Source: CAZDBA01 sp965224765 (GTDB taxonomy: Bacteria; Planctomycetota; Planctomycetia; Pirellulales; Pirellulaceae). Taken from it: a stretch of 64,000 nucleotides of DNA. Position numbers and translations under genes: made by a program. The DNA is taken from contig CBDDAC010000008.1 in NCBI GenBank assembly GCA_965224765.1, forward strand, positions 143,149 to 207,148. The letters are read 5' to 3'. Shown in pieces: positions 1 through 8,547 of the stretch. How positions within the stretch are numbered: the first letter of the stretch is position 1; every line of letters starts with the position of its first letter. Under the pieces are notes generated by a model, which ran no database searches, had not been told where the DNA came from, and saw only the letters and a list, made by a program, of their open reading frames with translations.

Positions 1-963
1 GTCGGGGTTGTTCTTGGGGGTCCCATCGCAATCTTGATTGTGGCCATGTTCAACCCAGAACTCGTCGGTGGCTCGGGCTATGAATCGGTTTGGCGCGGAT
101 TTTCAACCGTTGCCGGAAGTTGGATTGGTGGGGGCGCCAACCAGGCCGCCATGTACGAGGTCTGGTTTCCCGAGAATAAAATGACGTCGCAGGAGATCAA
201 GACGGGAGAAGAACTCTATGGCGTCATGGTCGCGGTGGATGTCATCGTCGCCGAGATTTGGATGGTATTCCTCCTGCTCGGAGTCGGAAAGGCAAAAACG
301 ATTGATCGGATTTTCAAAGCGGATGCATCCAGCATTGATAGGCTTCAGAAAAAGATGGAAAACTTCAGCCTGAGCCGCGCCAAAATCGCCACAACGACCG
401 ACTTGGTAGTCATCCTCACCATTGCCTTTGGGGCGACGGCACTCAGCCATTGGGCGGCCGATTTCATCGGCCCCTATATTGAAAAAAACTTTGAAATCCT
501 CAGCTACTTCAGTCTCAACAGCAAGTTCTTTTGGCTCATCGTATTGGCAACCGCCGTCGGGATCATTCTGTCGTTTACTCGCCTCAAGGATTATGAGGGT
601 GCGGGTGCTTCAAAGATCGGGACGTTATTTGTCTTTGTCCTGGTTGCAGTGATCGGAATGAAAATGGATATCAACGCATTGCGAGAACATCCGGGGCTGT
701 TCCTGGTGGGCGGTGTCTGGATGTTGTTTCATGTCATTCTGTTGGTGTTAGTCGGCTGGTTCATTCGAGCTCCCTACTTTTTCCTCGCAGTCGGCAGTAA
801 GGCAAATATCGGGGGAGCCGCAAGTGCTCCAGTGGTTGCCGCAGCCTTCCACCCTTCCTTGGCACCCGTCGGTGTGCTTTTGGCCGTCTTGGGTTATGCT
901 TTGGGGACCTACGCCGCTTGGCTTTGTGCAATACTGATGCAGGCAATCGCGCCGGTCAATTGA
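1..963 (+). CDS. DUF819 family integral membrane protein, 5' end outside window
   Basis: The frame is open to the left edge, so only the C-terminal ~320 residues are seen. They form a polytopic membrane protein with about seven hydrophobic segments, glycine-rich turns (GSWIGGGANQAAM, SKANIGGAASAPVVAAAF) and a charged loop near the middle of the visible part. The repeated small-residue signature GGxANxAA / KANIGGAASAP fits the DUF819 (YjcL-like) family, whose transport substrate is not established. It ends 38 bases before rph on the same strand and may be cotranscribed, but nothing links the functions. I am fairly sure of the family, and make no substrate claim. Confidence 0.75.
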   Translation, partial: VGVVLGGPIAILIVAMFNPELVGGSGYESVWRGFSTVAGSWIGGGANQAAMYEVWFPENKMTSQEIKTGEELYGVMVAVDVIVAEIWMVFLLLGVGKAKTIDRIFKADASSIDRLQKKMENFSLSRAKIATTTDLVVILTIAFGATALSHWAADFIGPYIEKNFEILSYFSLNSKFFWLIVLATAVGIILSFTRLKDYEGAGASKIGTLFVFVLVAVIGMKMDINALREHPGLFLVGGVWMLFHVILLVLVGWFIRAPYFFLAVGSKANIGGAASAPVVAAAFHPSLAPVGVLLAVLGYALGTYAAWLCAILMQAIAPVN

Positions 964-1001
964 CGCAAGAATACTCCATCGAACTTTGAGAATCGAACAA
1001 C

Positions 1002-1724
1002 GTGAAACGAAAAAGTAATCAACTTCGACCGGTGAAAATCAAACGCAAATTCACCAAACCCTCCGCGGGAAGCGTTCTATATCAATGCGGGGAAACGATC
1101 GTGCTTTGCACTGCGAGCATCGACAGTCGCGTGCCACCTTGGATGGAAGCCTCCGGCAAAGGTTGGATCACCGCGGAATACAACATGCTCCCGGGCAGCA
1201 CCAGCCCACGTAAACAACGCGACCGAAAAAAAGTGGACGGTCGCACAACAGAAATCCAACGCTTGATTGGCCGCAGTCTTCGCGCCGTGGCAGACCTGGA
1301 GGCACTCGGCCCACAATCCATCACCATCGATTGCGATGTTCTTCAAGCGGACGGCGGAACCCGAACCGCAAGTATTACTGGCGCGTTCATCGCGTTGGTG
1401 GATGCAATTTCCACCATCAAGAAGGATTTGCCCGACCCAAAAAGGTATCCGTTGCGTGATAGTATTGCCGCGATTAGTGTAGGAATCTGTGGTGGCAAAC
1501 CAATCCTCGATCTTGATTACGAGCTGGACGTTGCTGCCGATGTTGACATGAATATTGTGATGACGGGGTCGGGTCGTTTCGTCGAAGTCCAAGGGACCGG
1601 TGAGGAAGCGACATTCAGCGACAAGGAACTTCAACAGCTTCTCAAGCTAGGAAAAATCGGCATCAAAGAACTAACGGATATTCAGAAAAAATCGCTCGGC
1701 CGTACGTGGCCTTCGTTTGTATAA
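1002..1724 (+). CDS. rph: Ribonuclease PH
   Basis: Phosphorolytic 3'-5' exoribonuclease that trims tRNA 3' ends; members form hexameric rings. The 240-residue length is normal for the family. The N-terminal part carries QLRPVKIKR and the GSVLYQCGETIVLCTAS strand, followed by WITAEYNMLPGST, the RQRD-like element KQRDRKKVDGRTTEIQRLIGR that binds RNA and phosphate, and the second-half motifs DCDVLQADGGTRTASITGA and SGRFVEVQGTGEEATFS. The start is a GTG; the usual MRxDGR start is shortened to MKRKSNQLRPV. The secreted peptidase gene begins 11 bases after its stop, so the two are probably cotranscribed. Confidence 0.95.
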   Translation: MKRKSNQLRPVKIKRKFTKPSAGSVLYQCGETIVLCTASIDSRVPPWMEASGKGWITAEYNMLPGSTSPRKQRDRKKVDGRTTEIQRLIGRSLRAVADLEALGPQSITIDCDVLQADGGTRTASITGAFIALVDAISTIKKDLPDPKRYPLRDSIAAISVGICGGKPILDLDYELDVAADVDMNIVMTGSGRFVEVQGTGEEATFSDKELQQLLKLGKIGIKELTDIQKKSLGRTWPSFV

Positions 1725-1735
1725 AGGAACTAACC

Positions 1736-3142
1736 ATGAAAAAAATCTTCAGTTTGTTTATGATCACTTTGGCTGCATTGGGTTCGGTCGCAACCGCTCA
1801 AGAGGAATTGCCGGAGGGTGTTCAAGCCGCCTTGGACAAGATCACACAAGAGGACGTTACCGCGATGATCGCGTTTCTCTCCTCAGACGAAATGGGCGGG
1901 CGTGACACCCCATCACCAGGTTTGACGATCGCCTCCAGTTACATCGCAGCTCGATTCCAGGGTGCAGGCCTGAAGGGCGGTGCCAAAGACGGCAGTTTCT
2001 ACCAAGTGCACGAAATCGCCACGTCTCAGGCGCCTCGCGATGGGATCATGGCAATGGTCGATGGAAAGCCAATCGCTCACTTCGGTTTGGTCGCAGCGGG
2101 TCCGAACCCGATTGACTACAAAGGCCAACCCGAAGTCGTTAGGCACGACGACGAAAACTGGCGAAAGAAAAAGGTTGGCGAAGTTGTACATTTCATTCCA
2201 GCTCCTATCGCCGAGCCACGCGACATTTCAAACTTGATTCGCGGCCTCTCGGCATTGCGTCGCAACGGTGCCTCTGCAATTCTTCTCAAAATCGATGAGG
2301 ACAGTCCGTTAATCGGAGAAGCAAGACGGGCTCTGGTACCCAAAATGGTCAACCCCCGTGGTGGAAATGCCCCTACAACTTTGTTGGTCACAGAAGAAAA
2401 ATTCGAAGGCGAAGTCACACTAAGTATTCCTGCACAACGAAGCGGCAAATCTGAAGTTCGAAATGTGATCGGAATCCTACCAGGCAGTGACCCGGAGCTT
2501 TCCAAAGAAGCAATCATCTTTACCGCTCATCTGGACCATATTGGACAGCAGCCCGGGTTGCCTGATCCTGTTTTTAATGGAGCGGATGACGACGCGTCGG
2601 GTTGCACAGGCGTTTGCGAGTTGGCCGATGCATTTGGCTCACTGCCAGTCGCTCCCAAACGAACCGTCATTTTCATGACATTCTGGGGTGAAGAGAAAGG
2701 ACTTCTCGGTTCAAGGCATTACGCAGCAAACCCTGAATGGCCACTCGACAAAACGATTGCCAATATCAATATCGAAATGATCGGTCGCCCTGAAGCCGGC
2801 GCGAACGAAAAGGCCTGGATGACAGGATGGTTCCAGTCGGACCTTGGCGAGCTAATGAACCAGGGCTCAGAAAGAATCGGCGTTCGAATTTTCGAGCACC
2901 CCAAATTCAGCTCAATGCTTTATCGGGCAAGTGACAATGCATCCTTTGTCGACAAAGGCGTCATTGGCCACAGCTTTTCCGCTGGCTCACTTCACGATGA
3001 CTACCATCAACCCGGTGATGAATGGGAACGGCTTGAACTGCGTCACATGACCAAAGTGATCCAAGGTCTTTTCATGGGAAGCCTTCCTATTGCAAATGCC
3101 GAAGTCACTCCCAAAAAAGCCGAGAAAAAGAAAAAAGATTAG
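1736..3142 (+). CDS. Secreted M28-family zinc aminopeptidase
   Basis: 468-residue exported metallopeptidase. I chose the ATG at 1736 over an upstream one at 1706 because AAGGAAC precedes it and it begins a clean signal peptide (basic MKK, hydrophobic stretch, cleavage near ATAQ). A PA-like insert occupies roughly residues 90-240. The M28 catalytic domain follows: TAHLDH (zinc His), NGADDDASG (bridging Asp), FWGEEKGLLGS (catalytic Glu), NIEMIGR and a C-terminal SLHDDYHQPGDEW with the last zinc His. NIEMIGR has Glu where most M28 enzymes have Asp, a conservative change at a zinc ligand. The tail is lysine-rich. It probably cleaves peptides in the periplasm or outside; the substrate is unknown. 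Confidence 0.9.
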   Translation: MKKIFSLFMITLAALGSVATAQEELPEGVQAALDKITQEDVTAMIAFLSSDEMGGRDTPSPGLTIASSYIAARFQGAGLKGGAKDGSFYQVHEIATSQAPRDGIMAMVDGKPIAHFGLVAAGPNPIDYKGQPEVVRHDDENWRKKKVGEVVHFIPAPIAEPRDISNLIRGLSALRRNGASAILLKIDEDSPLIGEARRALVPKMVNPRGGNAPTTLLVTEEKFEGEVTLSIPAQRSGKSEVRNVIGILPGSDPELSKEAIIFTAHLDHIGQQPGLPDPVFNGADDDASGCTGVCELADAFGSLPVAPKRTVIFMTFWGEEKGLLGSRHYAANPEWPLDKTIANINIEMIGRPEAGANEKAWMTGWFQSDLGELMNQGSERIGVRIFEHPKFSSMLYRASDNASFVDKGVIGHSFSAGSLHDDYHQPGDEWERLELRHMTKVIQGLFMGSLPIANAEVTPKKAEKKKKD

Positions 3143-3160
3143 ATCGCCATTTTTTCTTGG

Positions 3161-3193
3161 GTGCCATGCTCCACGCAACGCGTGGAGTTGCAT
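3161..3193. repeat. Dispersed palindrome of the GTGCCATGCT type
   Basis: Right after the peptidase gene lies GTGCCATGCT followed by an 8-bp perfect stem (CTCCACGC/GCGTGGAG). Related GGTGCCATGCT...GCTTGCGTG units occur at about 15151, 30105 and 33516, always between or inside non-essential sequence. Its place could make it act as a terminator, but no T-run follows. Confidence 0.6.
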
Positions 3194-3239
3194 CAGTTGA
3201 ACTGGGCGGAGCACCCACCAAAACCGCGTTGAGCAAGCT

Positions 3240-3827
3240 TTACGCAAACCCTTTGACTTCGTTCTCGCTAACAAATGTCTCCTGAACCAACTTGCTGATC
3301 GCCTTGAATTCGGGTGCTTTGCTGGTTTCACACCACTCGAATATCGCAGACTCAGTGGTGGTCACAAAACATCCAGAAGCCTCCATTCGGCATAGTGCGA
3401 TCTCGTGATCGAGATCATGGCGAGATCCGATTGCGTCGGCCACCAGAAAGACGTTGAATCCAGCGGTCACGCTATCCAGGGCCGTCTGCTGAACACAAAC
3501 ATGCGACTCAACTCCCACCAACAGAAGATTGGTAATGCCGCTTTTGAGTAAGCCCTCGAACAGTTCGCTGCATTCACGACAGCTGAACATCGATTTCTCG
3601 GGAACTTCGTCTAGCAAGGATTTCAGGGGTTCAACCGTTGAACCCAAACCGCGAGGATACTGCTCGGTCGCGGCAAATGGAATGCCCAACAACCGCACTG
3701 CATCGATCAAACGGCGGATATTCCACACGATCTTTTCACCGTTCTCAATCGCTGGTACCAGTTTTTCCTGAACATCAATCACAACGAGAGCGGTATTGTT
3801 TCGACTCATTAACAGGGGGCTTCGCAT
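3240..3827 (-). CDS. Isochorismatase-family cysteine hydrolase
   Basis: 195-residue alpha/beta hydrolase of the isochorismatase/nicotinamidase superfamily. Visible features are the first-strand Asp in TALVVIDVQEKL, the middle ATEQYPRGLG loop, and LVGVESHVCVQQTALD with the nucleophilic Cys. The sequence AISKLVQE is close to the C-terminus. The start at 3827 (MRSPLLMSR) has GGA seven bases upstream; the next Met at 3809 is a possible alternative and the longer reading to 3950 would run into the hslV promoter region. It is divergent from hslV, sharing a ~155-base intergenic region. The substrate cannot be told from sequence; members hydrolyse small amides or esters. Confidence 0.88.
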   Translation of the reverse strand: MRSPLLMSRNNTALVVIDVQEKLVPAIENGEKIVWNIRRLIDAVRLLGIPFAATEQYPRGLGSTVEPLKSLLDEVPEKSMFSCRECSELFEGLLKSGITNLLLVGVESHVCVQQTALDSVTAGFNVFLVADAIGSRHDLDHEIALCRMEASGCFVTTTESAIFEWCETSKAPEFKAISKLVQETFVSENEVKGFA

Positions 3828-3982
3828 ATTCCATCCGCTTTTTAACGACATATTTTGACGGACATTAGAACATAAGATCGACAAATCGCTATCGGCCAAA
3901 AACCCGTATCTCGTTGTGCATCCCCTAGAGACGAACGACGAATTTGGCAAAAATGGCGGGAAATAATCTCAGGGATCAATCT

Positions 3983-4525
3983 ATGAAAATGCATGCGACC
4001 ACCATTCTGACGGTCGAAAAAGACGGCATCGTTGCGATGGGTGGAGATGGCCAAGTCACATTGGGCACCGCCATCATGAAAGGGGATGCAACCAAAATCC
4101 GAAAACTGTTGGATGGAAAGGTGCTTTGCGGTTTTGCTGGAAGTACCGCTGACGCATTCGCTTTGCTTGAACGTTTCGAAGGGCACTTAAAAGACTCGCC
4201 GCGAAACATTGTCAAAGCTGCGACAGAACTAGCCAAGCAATGGAGGACCGACAAGGCTCTTAGACAACTTGAAGCATTGCTGACCGTTACTGATGGCAAT
4301 TACATCCTATTGGTTAGCGGAAACGGCGACGTCATACAACCGACCGACGGCGTCATTGCAATCGGATCTGGAGGCAACTATGCAACCGCTGCCGCCAGAG
4401 CCCTAAAACGGCATAGTGAACTATCGGCAACAGAAATCGTTACCCAAGCAATGAAAATTGCTGGGGAGATCGACATTTACACGAACGACAGCATTAAAGT
4501 GGAGCAACTTGAGTGCACAAGATAA
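3983..4525 (+). CDS. hslV: ATP-dependent protease proteolytic subunit HslV
   Basis: Proteasome-like N-terminal threonine peptidase of the HslUV (ClpYQ) complex. The ATG at 3983 (MKMHATTILTV) is preceded by AGGGA and puts the conserved TT pair close to the N-terminus, as processing to expose Thr1 requires; the longer reading from 3944 would add 13 unlikely residues. MGGDGQVTLG and the GSGGNYATAAARAL motif are typical. The length (~180 residues) is normal. Its last bases overlap the GTG start of hslU, so the two subunits are translationally coupled. Confidence 0.95.
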   Translation: MKMHATTILTVEKDGIVAMGGDGQVTLGTAIMKGDATKIRKLLDGKVLCGFAGSTADAFALLERFEGHLKDSPRNIVKAATELAKQWRTDKALRQLEALLTVTDGNYILLVSGNGDVIQPTDGVIAIGSGGNYATAAARALKRHSELSATEIVTQAMKIAGEIDIYTNDSIKVEQLECTR

Positions 4526-5895
4526 ACCAAGAAAATTCAATGACAAACCACACTCCACGTGAATTGGCCGAAAAACTCGATCGTTACATCATCGGGCAGG
4601 ATGCCGCCAAGCGAGCCGTCGCATTGGCAATTCGAAACCGATGGCGAAGACAGCAATTGTCCGATGAACTACGGGCCGAGGTCAGTCCCAAGAATATATT
4701 GATGATCGGCTCAACAGGCGTCGGAAAAACCGAAATCGCTCGAAGGCTGGCCAAACTCACCAAAGCACCATTTATCAAAGTCGAAGCAACCAAGTACACC
4801 GAAGTCGGATACTACGGCCGCGACGTAGAAAGCATGGTTCGAGACCTAGTCGAGAATGCCGTCAGCCTCGTCAGTGACGCGGAAAGGGAAAAGGTCAAAA
4901 CGGATGCCGCAGCAAGAACCGAAAAACGCCTACTCGACTTGCTTTGCCCCAAACCCGTCCCCTACGAATACACCATCACGCCCAGTGCAGGTGAAGGCGA
5001 AAGCGACGACCAAGCCGACTCCTACGAGCGAACTCGTAAAAAGATGGGGGCGATGCTCAAAACGGGTGAATTGGAAAATCGCAATGTCGAACTCACCGTC
5101 GAACAGAAACAATCCCCCGTCATGTTTGGCGGTGCCGGCATGGATAACATGGATGTCGATTTTCAAGGAATGATTGAAAAGATCGTTCCCAAAAGCAAAA
5201 TCACACGCGAATTGACAGTCGAACAAGCAAGAAAGGTAATCCTGGAGCAGGAAAGCGAAGCCTTGTTGGACGAGGACAAAATCAGCTCCACCGCAATAGA
5301 CCTCACAGAGAACGTCGGCATCATTTTTCTGGACGAAATTGATAAGGTCATCGCCAGCGAGTCCAAATCGGCTGACGTCTCGAGATCCGGAGTGCAACGA
5401 GACCTGCTTCCTATCGTCGAAGGAACGACCGTAAAAACCAAACACGGATTCGTCAAAACCGACCACATTCTGTTCATCGCCGCCGGGGCTTTTCATCGCA
5501 ATCAACCAAGTGAATTGATGCCGGAACTCCAAGGCCGATTCCCTATCCGTGTTGAGCTGGATGACCTACAAGCCGAAGATTTCGTCCGCATCCTGAGCGA
5601 ACCAAAAAATTCGCTCACAAAACAATATATCGCACTGATGAAAACTGAAGGCGTTGATATTGAGTTTACAGATGATGCCGTCAAGCAACTTGCCGATTAT
5701 GCTTTCCAAGTCAACCAAACGACTCAAAACATTGGAGCCAGGCGACTGTACACCGTCCTGGAGCATTTGCTGGAAGAACTCAGCTTCGAAGCACCGGATA
5801 TGAAAATGGGGAAAGTCGAAATCAATGCCGAGTACGTGAAGCAACGTTTGCAAAAAGTTGCCGAAGATGAAGACTTGAGCCGCTACATCTTGTGA
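4513..5895 (+). CDS. hslU: HslUV protease ATPase/unfoldase subunit HslU
   Basis: AAA+ unfoldase that feeds substrates to HslV. Motifs in order: TPRELAEKLDRYIIGQ at the N-terminus, Walker A GSTGVGKTEIARRLA, the pore-loop/Arg region TEVGYYGRDVESM, a variable I-domain rich in charged residues at about 130-240, Walker B IIFLDEIDKV, ELQGRFPIRVEL, sensor 2 GARRLYTVLE, and the C-terminal DEDLSRYIL tail that docks into HslV. The start is uncertain: GTG at 4513 overlaps the hslV stop and has GGAG ten bases upstream, while ATG at 4540 (MTNHTPRE) better matches family length. Either is compatible with coupling to hslV. Confidence 0.95.
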   Translation: MHKINQENSMTNHTPRELAEKLDRYIIGQDAAKRAVALAIRNRWRRQQLSDELRAEVSPKNILMIGSTGVGKTEIARRLAKLTKAPFIKVEATKYTEVGYYGRDVESMVRDLVENAVSLVSDAEREKVKTDAAARTEKRLLDLLCPKPVPYEYTITPSAGEGESDDQADSYERTRKKMGAMLKTGELENRNVELTVEQKQSPVMFGGAGMDNMDVDFQGMIEKIVPKSKITRELTVEQARKVILEQESEALLDEDKISSTAIDLTENVGIIFLDEIDKVIASESKSADVSRSGVQRDLLPIVEGTTVKTKHGFVKTDHILFIAAGAFHRNQPSELMPELQGRFPIRVELDDLQAEDFVRILSEPKNSLTKQYIALMKTEGVDIEFTDDAVKQLADYAFQVNQTTQNIGARRLYTVLEHLLEELSFEAPDMKMGKVEINAEYVKQRLQKVAEDEDLSRYIL

Positions 5896-6062
5896 TCTGT
5901 GAGCGTTTCCATCCAAGGTCAGCAAAGCATGCGAATGCAAAACCACATTGAAGAGGTTCCTTGCTATGTTGCCGCGATATCTGCGTTTGCACCCACCCCA
6001 TAGGCCGGCTCTCGATTGAGCTACAACTTGAACTGAGGTCCTGGCCTTCGTATGTCAATGCT

Positions 6063-7778
6063 TCAAAGCGAAGAAGACCTATTCTCATCATTTGACGGGG
6101 GTTCGTCGCCGTCCTCAATAGCTTTGTCAGATTCCTGGGATTCTGTCTCGGGGGATTGCTCGGCTGCTTTATCCTCTGCCGTTTGAAGGTTAGCAAGATG
6201 TGCATCTAAGTCTTCAGCAAGTTTTTTTGCATCGGCCACGACGACTTGATAACCTGGCGAGTCACCATATCTTGACCCGATTGCCGTCAGTTGCTTGCGC
6301 GCATTGATCAGGTCTTCCTTGGTCTCCAGCTTTTTCATTTCTTCAAGTAGAGCACGAACTTCACCAGGCCCTTCAGGCAATGATAGATGAGTTTCAAGGT
6401 ACGCAACACGAGCCTGAGTTTCCTCAATAATGTGCTCTTGTTTGCTTTCTTCATGTTCCAGCAAATTCTCTCGATACCCTTCCAGTGCCTCCACAAGGTC
6501 CCCATCCTGCTCCAGCTGGTAGGCATCAATGAATTCAAGTTCAAACTTGGTCTGGATTCCCGTTTTCTTGCCTGACATTGCTCGTTTGACTAAAAGGCGA
6601 CGACGGGCGGTCATAATGTGCTGGGTCGCCTGCTCAGTGAAGTCTTGCTGCCCTCGATCCATCACCTTCCTCATATCAGCAATCCCCTTGCTCCAATCGC
6701 TCGATTCCTCCGACTCAATGAGTGCGACTCCACGATCAAACAATTTCTGGGTACTGATAGGCCAAACCGCAAAGGTTACGAGACTGACAATCAAAACCAA
6801 ACAAACGACAAGAAACCAAATTTTCTCGTAAAAGGGTACCAGGTCTTCCTGATTTCTGGTCTTCTTCTTTCCCAACAATCGACGTGCCTCGGTTTTGTCG
6901 GAACCCGCAGTCAGCGGATTGAAGTTTCCTGAGACCTGAGCAATCGCCGCCCTTTTGCTTTTGTCAATTTTCTTGATCTCAACAAACGCCATGCCGATGG
7001 CCTTGGTCGTATGGGGGCGTTTGCGTGCGTCCGGTTGGAGCATCTTTGTGACAATCTTGTCCAGCCAGACGGGACAGTTCATGACAAGTTTTGCCGCTGA
7101 CGGAACCGCCTCATTCTTCTTGCGATCAGTCATCCTTCCCATCGTGTCGGGAGCGTAGGGTAGCTTTCCCGTCAACATCTCATAGGTGATCACTCCTATT
7201 GAGTAGATATCCGATTTCTCGGTCGCCCCCTCCAGATGTTGTTCCGGCGCCATATAGGCAGCCAAATCCAGCTCGCGCCGAGTCGTGACGGCATCCCAAC
7301 GTTTTTTCCTGGAGCGATTGATGCGAAGATCCGTAACTTTCACTGCCCCGTCACTGCCCACCAACACTTTGTCGGGTGTCAATTTCGCATGCAGCAATTC
7401 ATTTTCATGAAGGTATTCCAGTAAGTTGCAAATCTGACTCGCAAAGTCGACAGCCAGATCGGGAGCCAGCCGACCGCGACGCGCAATAATTGCGGTCAAC
7501 GACTCGCCTTTAACCAACTCACTTGCAAAAAAGATTCGGTCCTCGTGAACGCCAGCTCCGAAAAGCCTCACCAGGTTGGGGTGTCTCAACTCTTGTAAGA
7601 ATTTGACTTCTCGGTCGATCTTGTCGAGCGCCTTGTCACGATCCGTACCGGGTGGAAGCTTAATAAATTTGAGGGCAACATCGCGGTCCTGTTCGACCTG
7701 CCTTGCTAGAAAAACCTGTTGGCGACGCGAACCCAAGCGACTAATGATTCTGAATGGGCCAACTTGCGTGTTTTCCAC
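6063..7778 (-). CDS. Membrane-anchored protein kinase-like protein, probable pseudokinase
   Basis: 571 residues: an N-terminal kinase fold (about 8-265), one membrane segment (about 320-340, FLVVCLVLIVSLVTFAVWP) and a C-terminal, largely helical and acidic extracytoplasmic part. Lobe landmarks are present: VALKFIK with the Lys, AYMAPEQHLEG, SDIYSIGVITYEMLTG. Catalytic motifs are damaged: the Gly loop reads LGSRRQQ, HRDLKPxN reads HAKLTPDK (catalytic Asp lost), and DFG reads DLR. I infer loss of phosphotransfer with retention of a binding or allosteric role. It stands alone, convergent with hslU. An active but unusual kinase cannot be excluded. Confidence 0.85.
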   Translation of the reverse strand: MENTQVGPFRIISRLGSRRQQVFLARQVEQDRDVALKFIKLPPGTDRDKALDKIDREVKFLQELRHPNLVRLFGAGVHEDRIFFASELVKGESLTAIIARRGRLAPDLAVDFASQICNLLEYLHENELLHAKLTPDKVLVGSDGAVKVTDLRINRSRKKRWDAVTTRRELDLAAYMAPEQHLEGATEKSDIYSIGVITYEMLTGKLPYAPDTMGRMTDRKKNEAVPSAAKLVMNCPVWLDKIVTKMLQPDARKRPHTTKAIGMAFVEIKKIDKSKRAAIAQVSGNFNPLTAGSDKTEARRLLGKKKTRNQEDLVPFYEKIWFLVVCLVLIVSLVTFAVWPISTQKLFDRGVALIESEESSDWSKGIADMRKVMDRGQQDFTEQATQHIMTARRRLLVKRAMSGKKTGIQTKFELEFIDAYQLEQDGDLVEALEGYRENLLEHEESKQEHIIEETQARVAYLETHLSLPEGPGEVRALLEEMKKLETKEDLINARKQLTAIGSRYGDSPGYQVVVADAKKLAEDLDAHLANLQTAEDKAAEQSPETESQESDKAIEDGDEPPSNDENRSSSL

Positions 7779-8012
7779 GATCGAGTCCTCAGCATCGAAT
7801 AATGAACCGACGCAACAGAAAGGAAGTAAAACGAGTTCTCTATCTTAATTTTGCAATGCAATTTCGAGAATCACAAGATTTGATATTAGCAGTTTTTTCC
7901 AGCTTTTAATCGTCAACCTTCTCAGTCAATGAAGCAAATCTGTCAGCCGCACCCAACGAAATCCTAAAAACAGAACAAGTTGCACGCAACAATTTGCTTG
8001 AATAAACAGGGA

Positions 8013-8510
8013 TCAGCCCCTGGGAAACTGTTTACAGTACTCGTACATCGCCATCGTTGTTGCGGTCACGACGTTGTAGCTGTATGGCAATCCAAAGACC
8101 GGGATTTCGATTGCCTCATCAAGGCAAGAAAGAGATTCATCGGGAATTCCAAGACGTTCGTGCCCGATGACCAAGACGCTTTTCCTCACGAACGGGTAAT
8201 CGTGAAGACTCTTGGAATCATCAGTCTGCTCCAATCCAACGATTCGATAGCCCTCTGCTTTTAGCTTTTTGAGTACGGGAGGCACCGAACGTCGTCGCTC
8301 GATTTCAACTTCCTGCACCCCATCTCTGGCAATTTTCGGATCAATTTTTCCCTGCCCTGCGACAATCATTCGTGTCACACCACAGCAACTGGCTAATCGA
8401 ACAATTCTTGACAAGTTGACGTTGCTTTTGAACTGAGGACAAACGAGCACCAACTCCCGAGGCTGTGCCAGCAGCGAAAGCTCTCCATGCCTTACTTGTT
8501 CCCGCGTCAT
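8013..8510 (-). CDS. SpoU/TrmH-family RNA ribose methyltransferase
   Basis: About 165 residues forming a SPOUT knot methyltransferase. The start MTREQVRHGELS at 8510 is chosen because a longer reading to 8654 lies inside the preceding gene. Visible motifs are CPQFKSNVNLSRIVRLASCCGVTRMIVAG (motif 1, with the catalytic-region Asn/Arg), SVLVIGHERLGIP (motif 2) and IEIPVFGLPYSYNVVTATTMAMYEY (motif 3). It would 2'-O-methylate a tRNA or rRNA ribose using SAM; the target is not predictable. It is the last gene of the minus-strand run that starts with the ABC ATPase at 14507. Confidence 0.88.
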   Translation of the reverse strand: MTREQVRHGELSLLAQPRELVLVCPQFKSNVNLSRIVRLASCCGVTRMIVAGQGKIDPKIARDGVQEVEIERRRSVPPVLKKLKAEGYRIVGLEQTDDSKSLHDYPFVRKSVLVIGHERLGIPDESLSCLDEAIEIPVFGLPYSYNVVTATTMAMYEYCKQFPRG

Positions 8511-8547
8511 TCTTGATCCATTGTCCCTAAGAGCCAGAAGCAAACGC

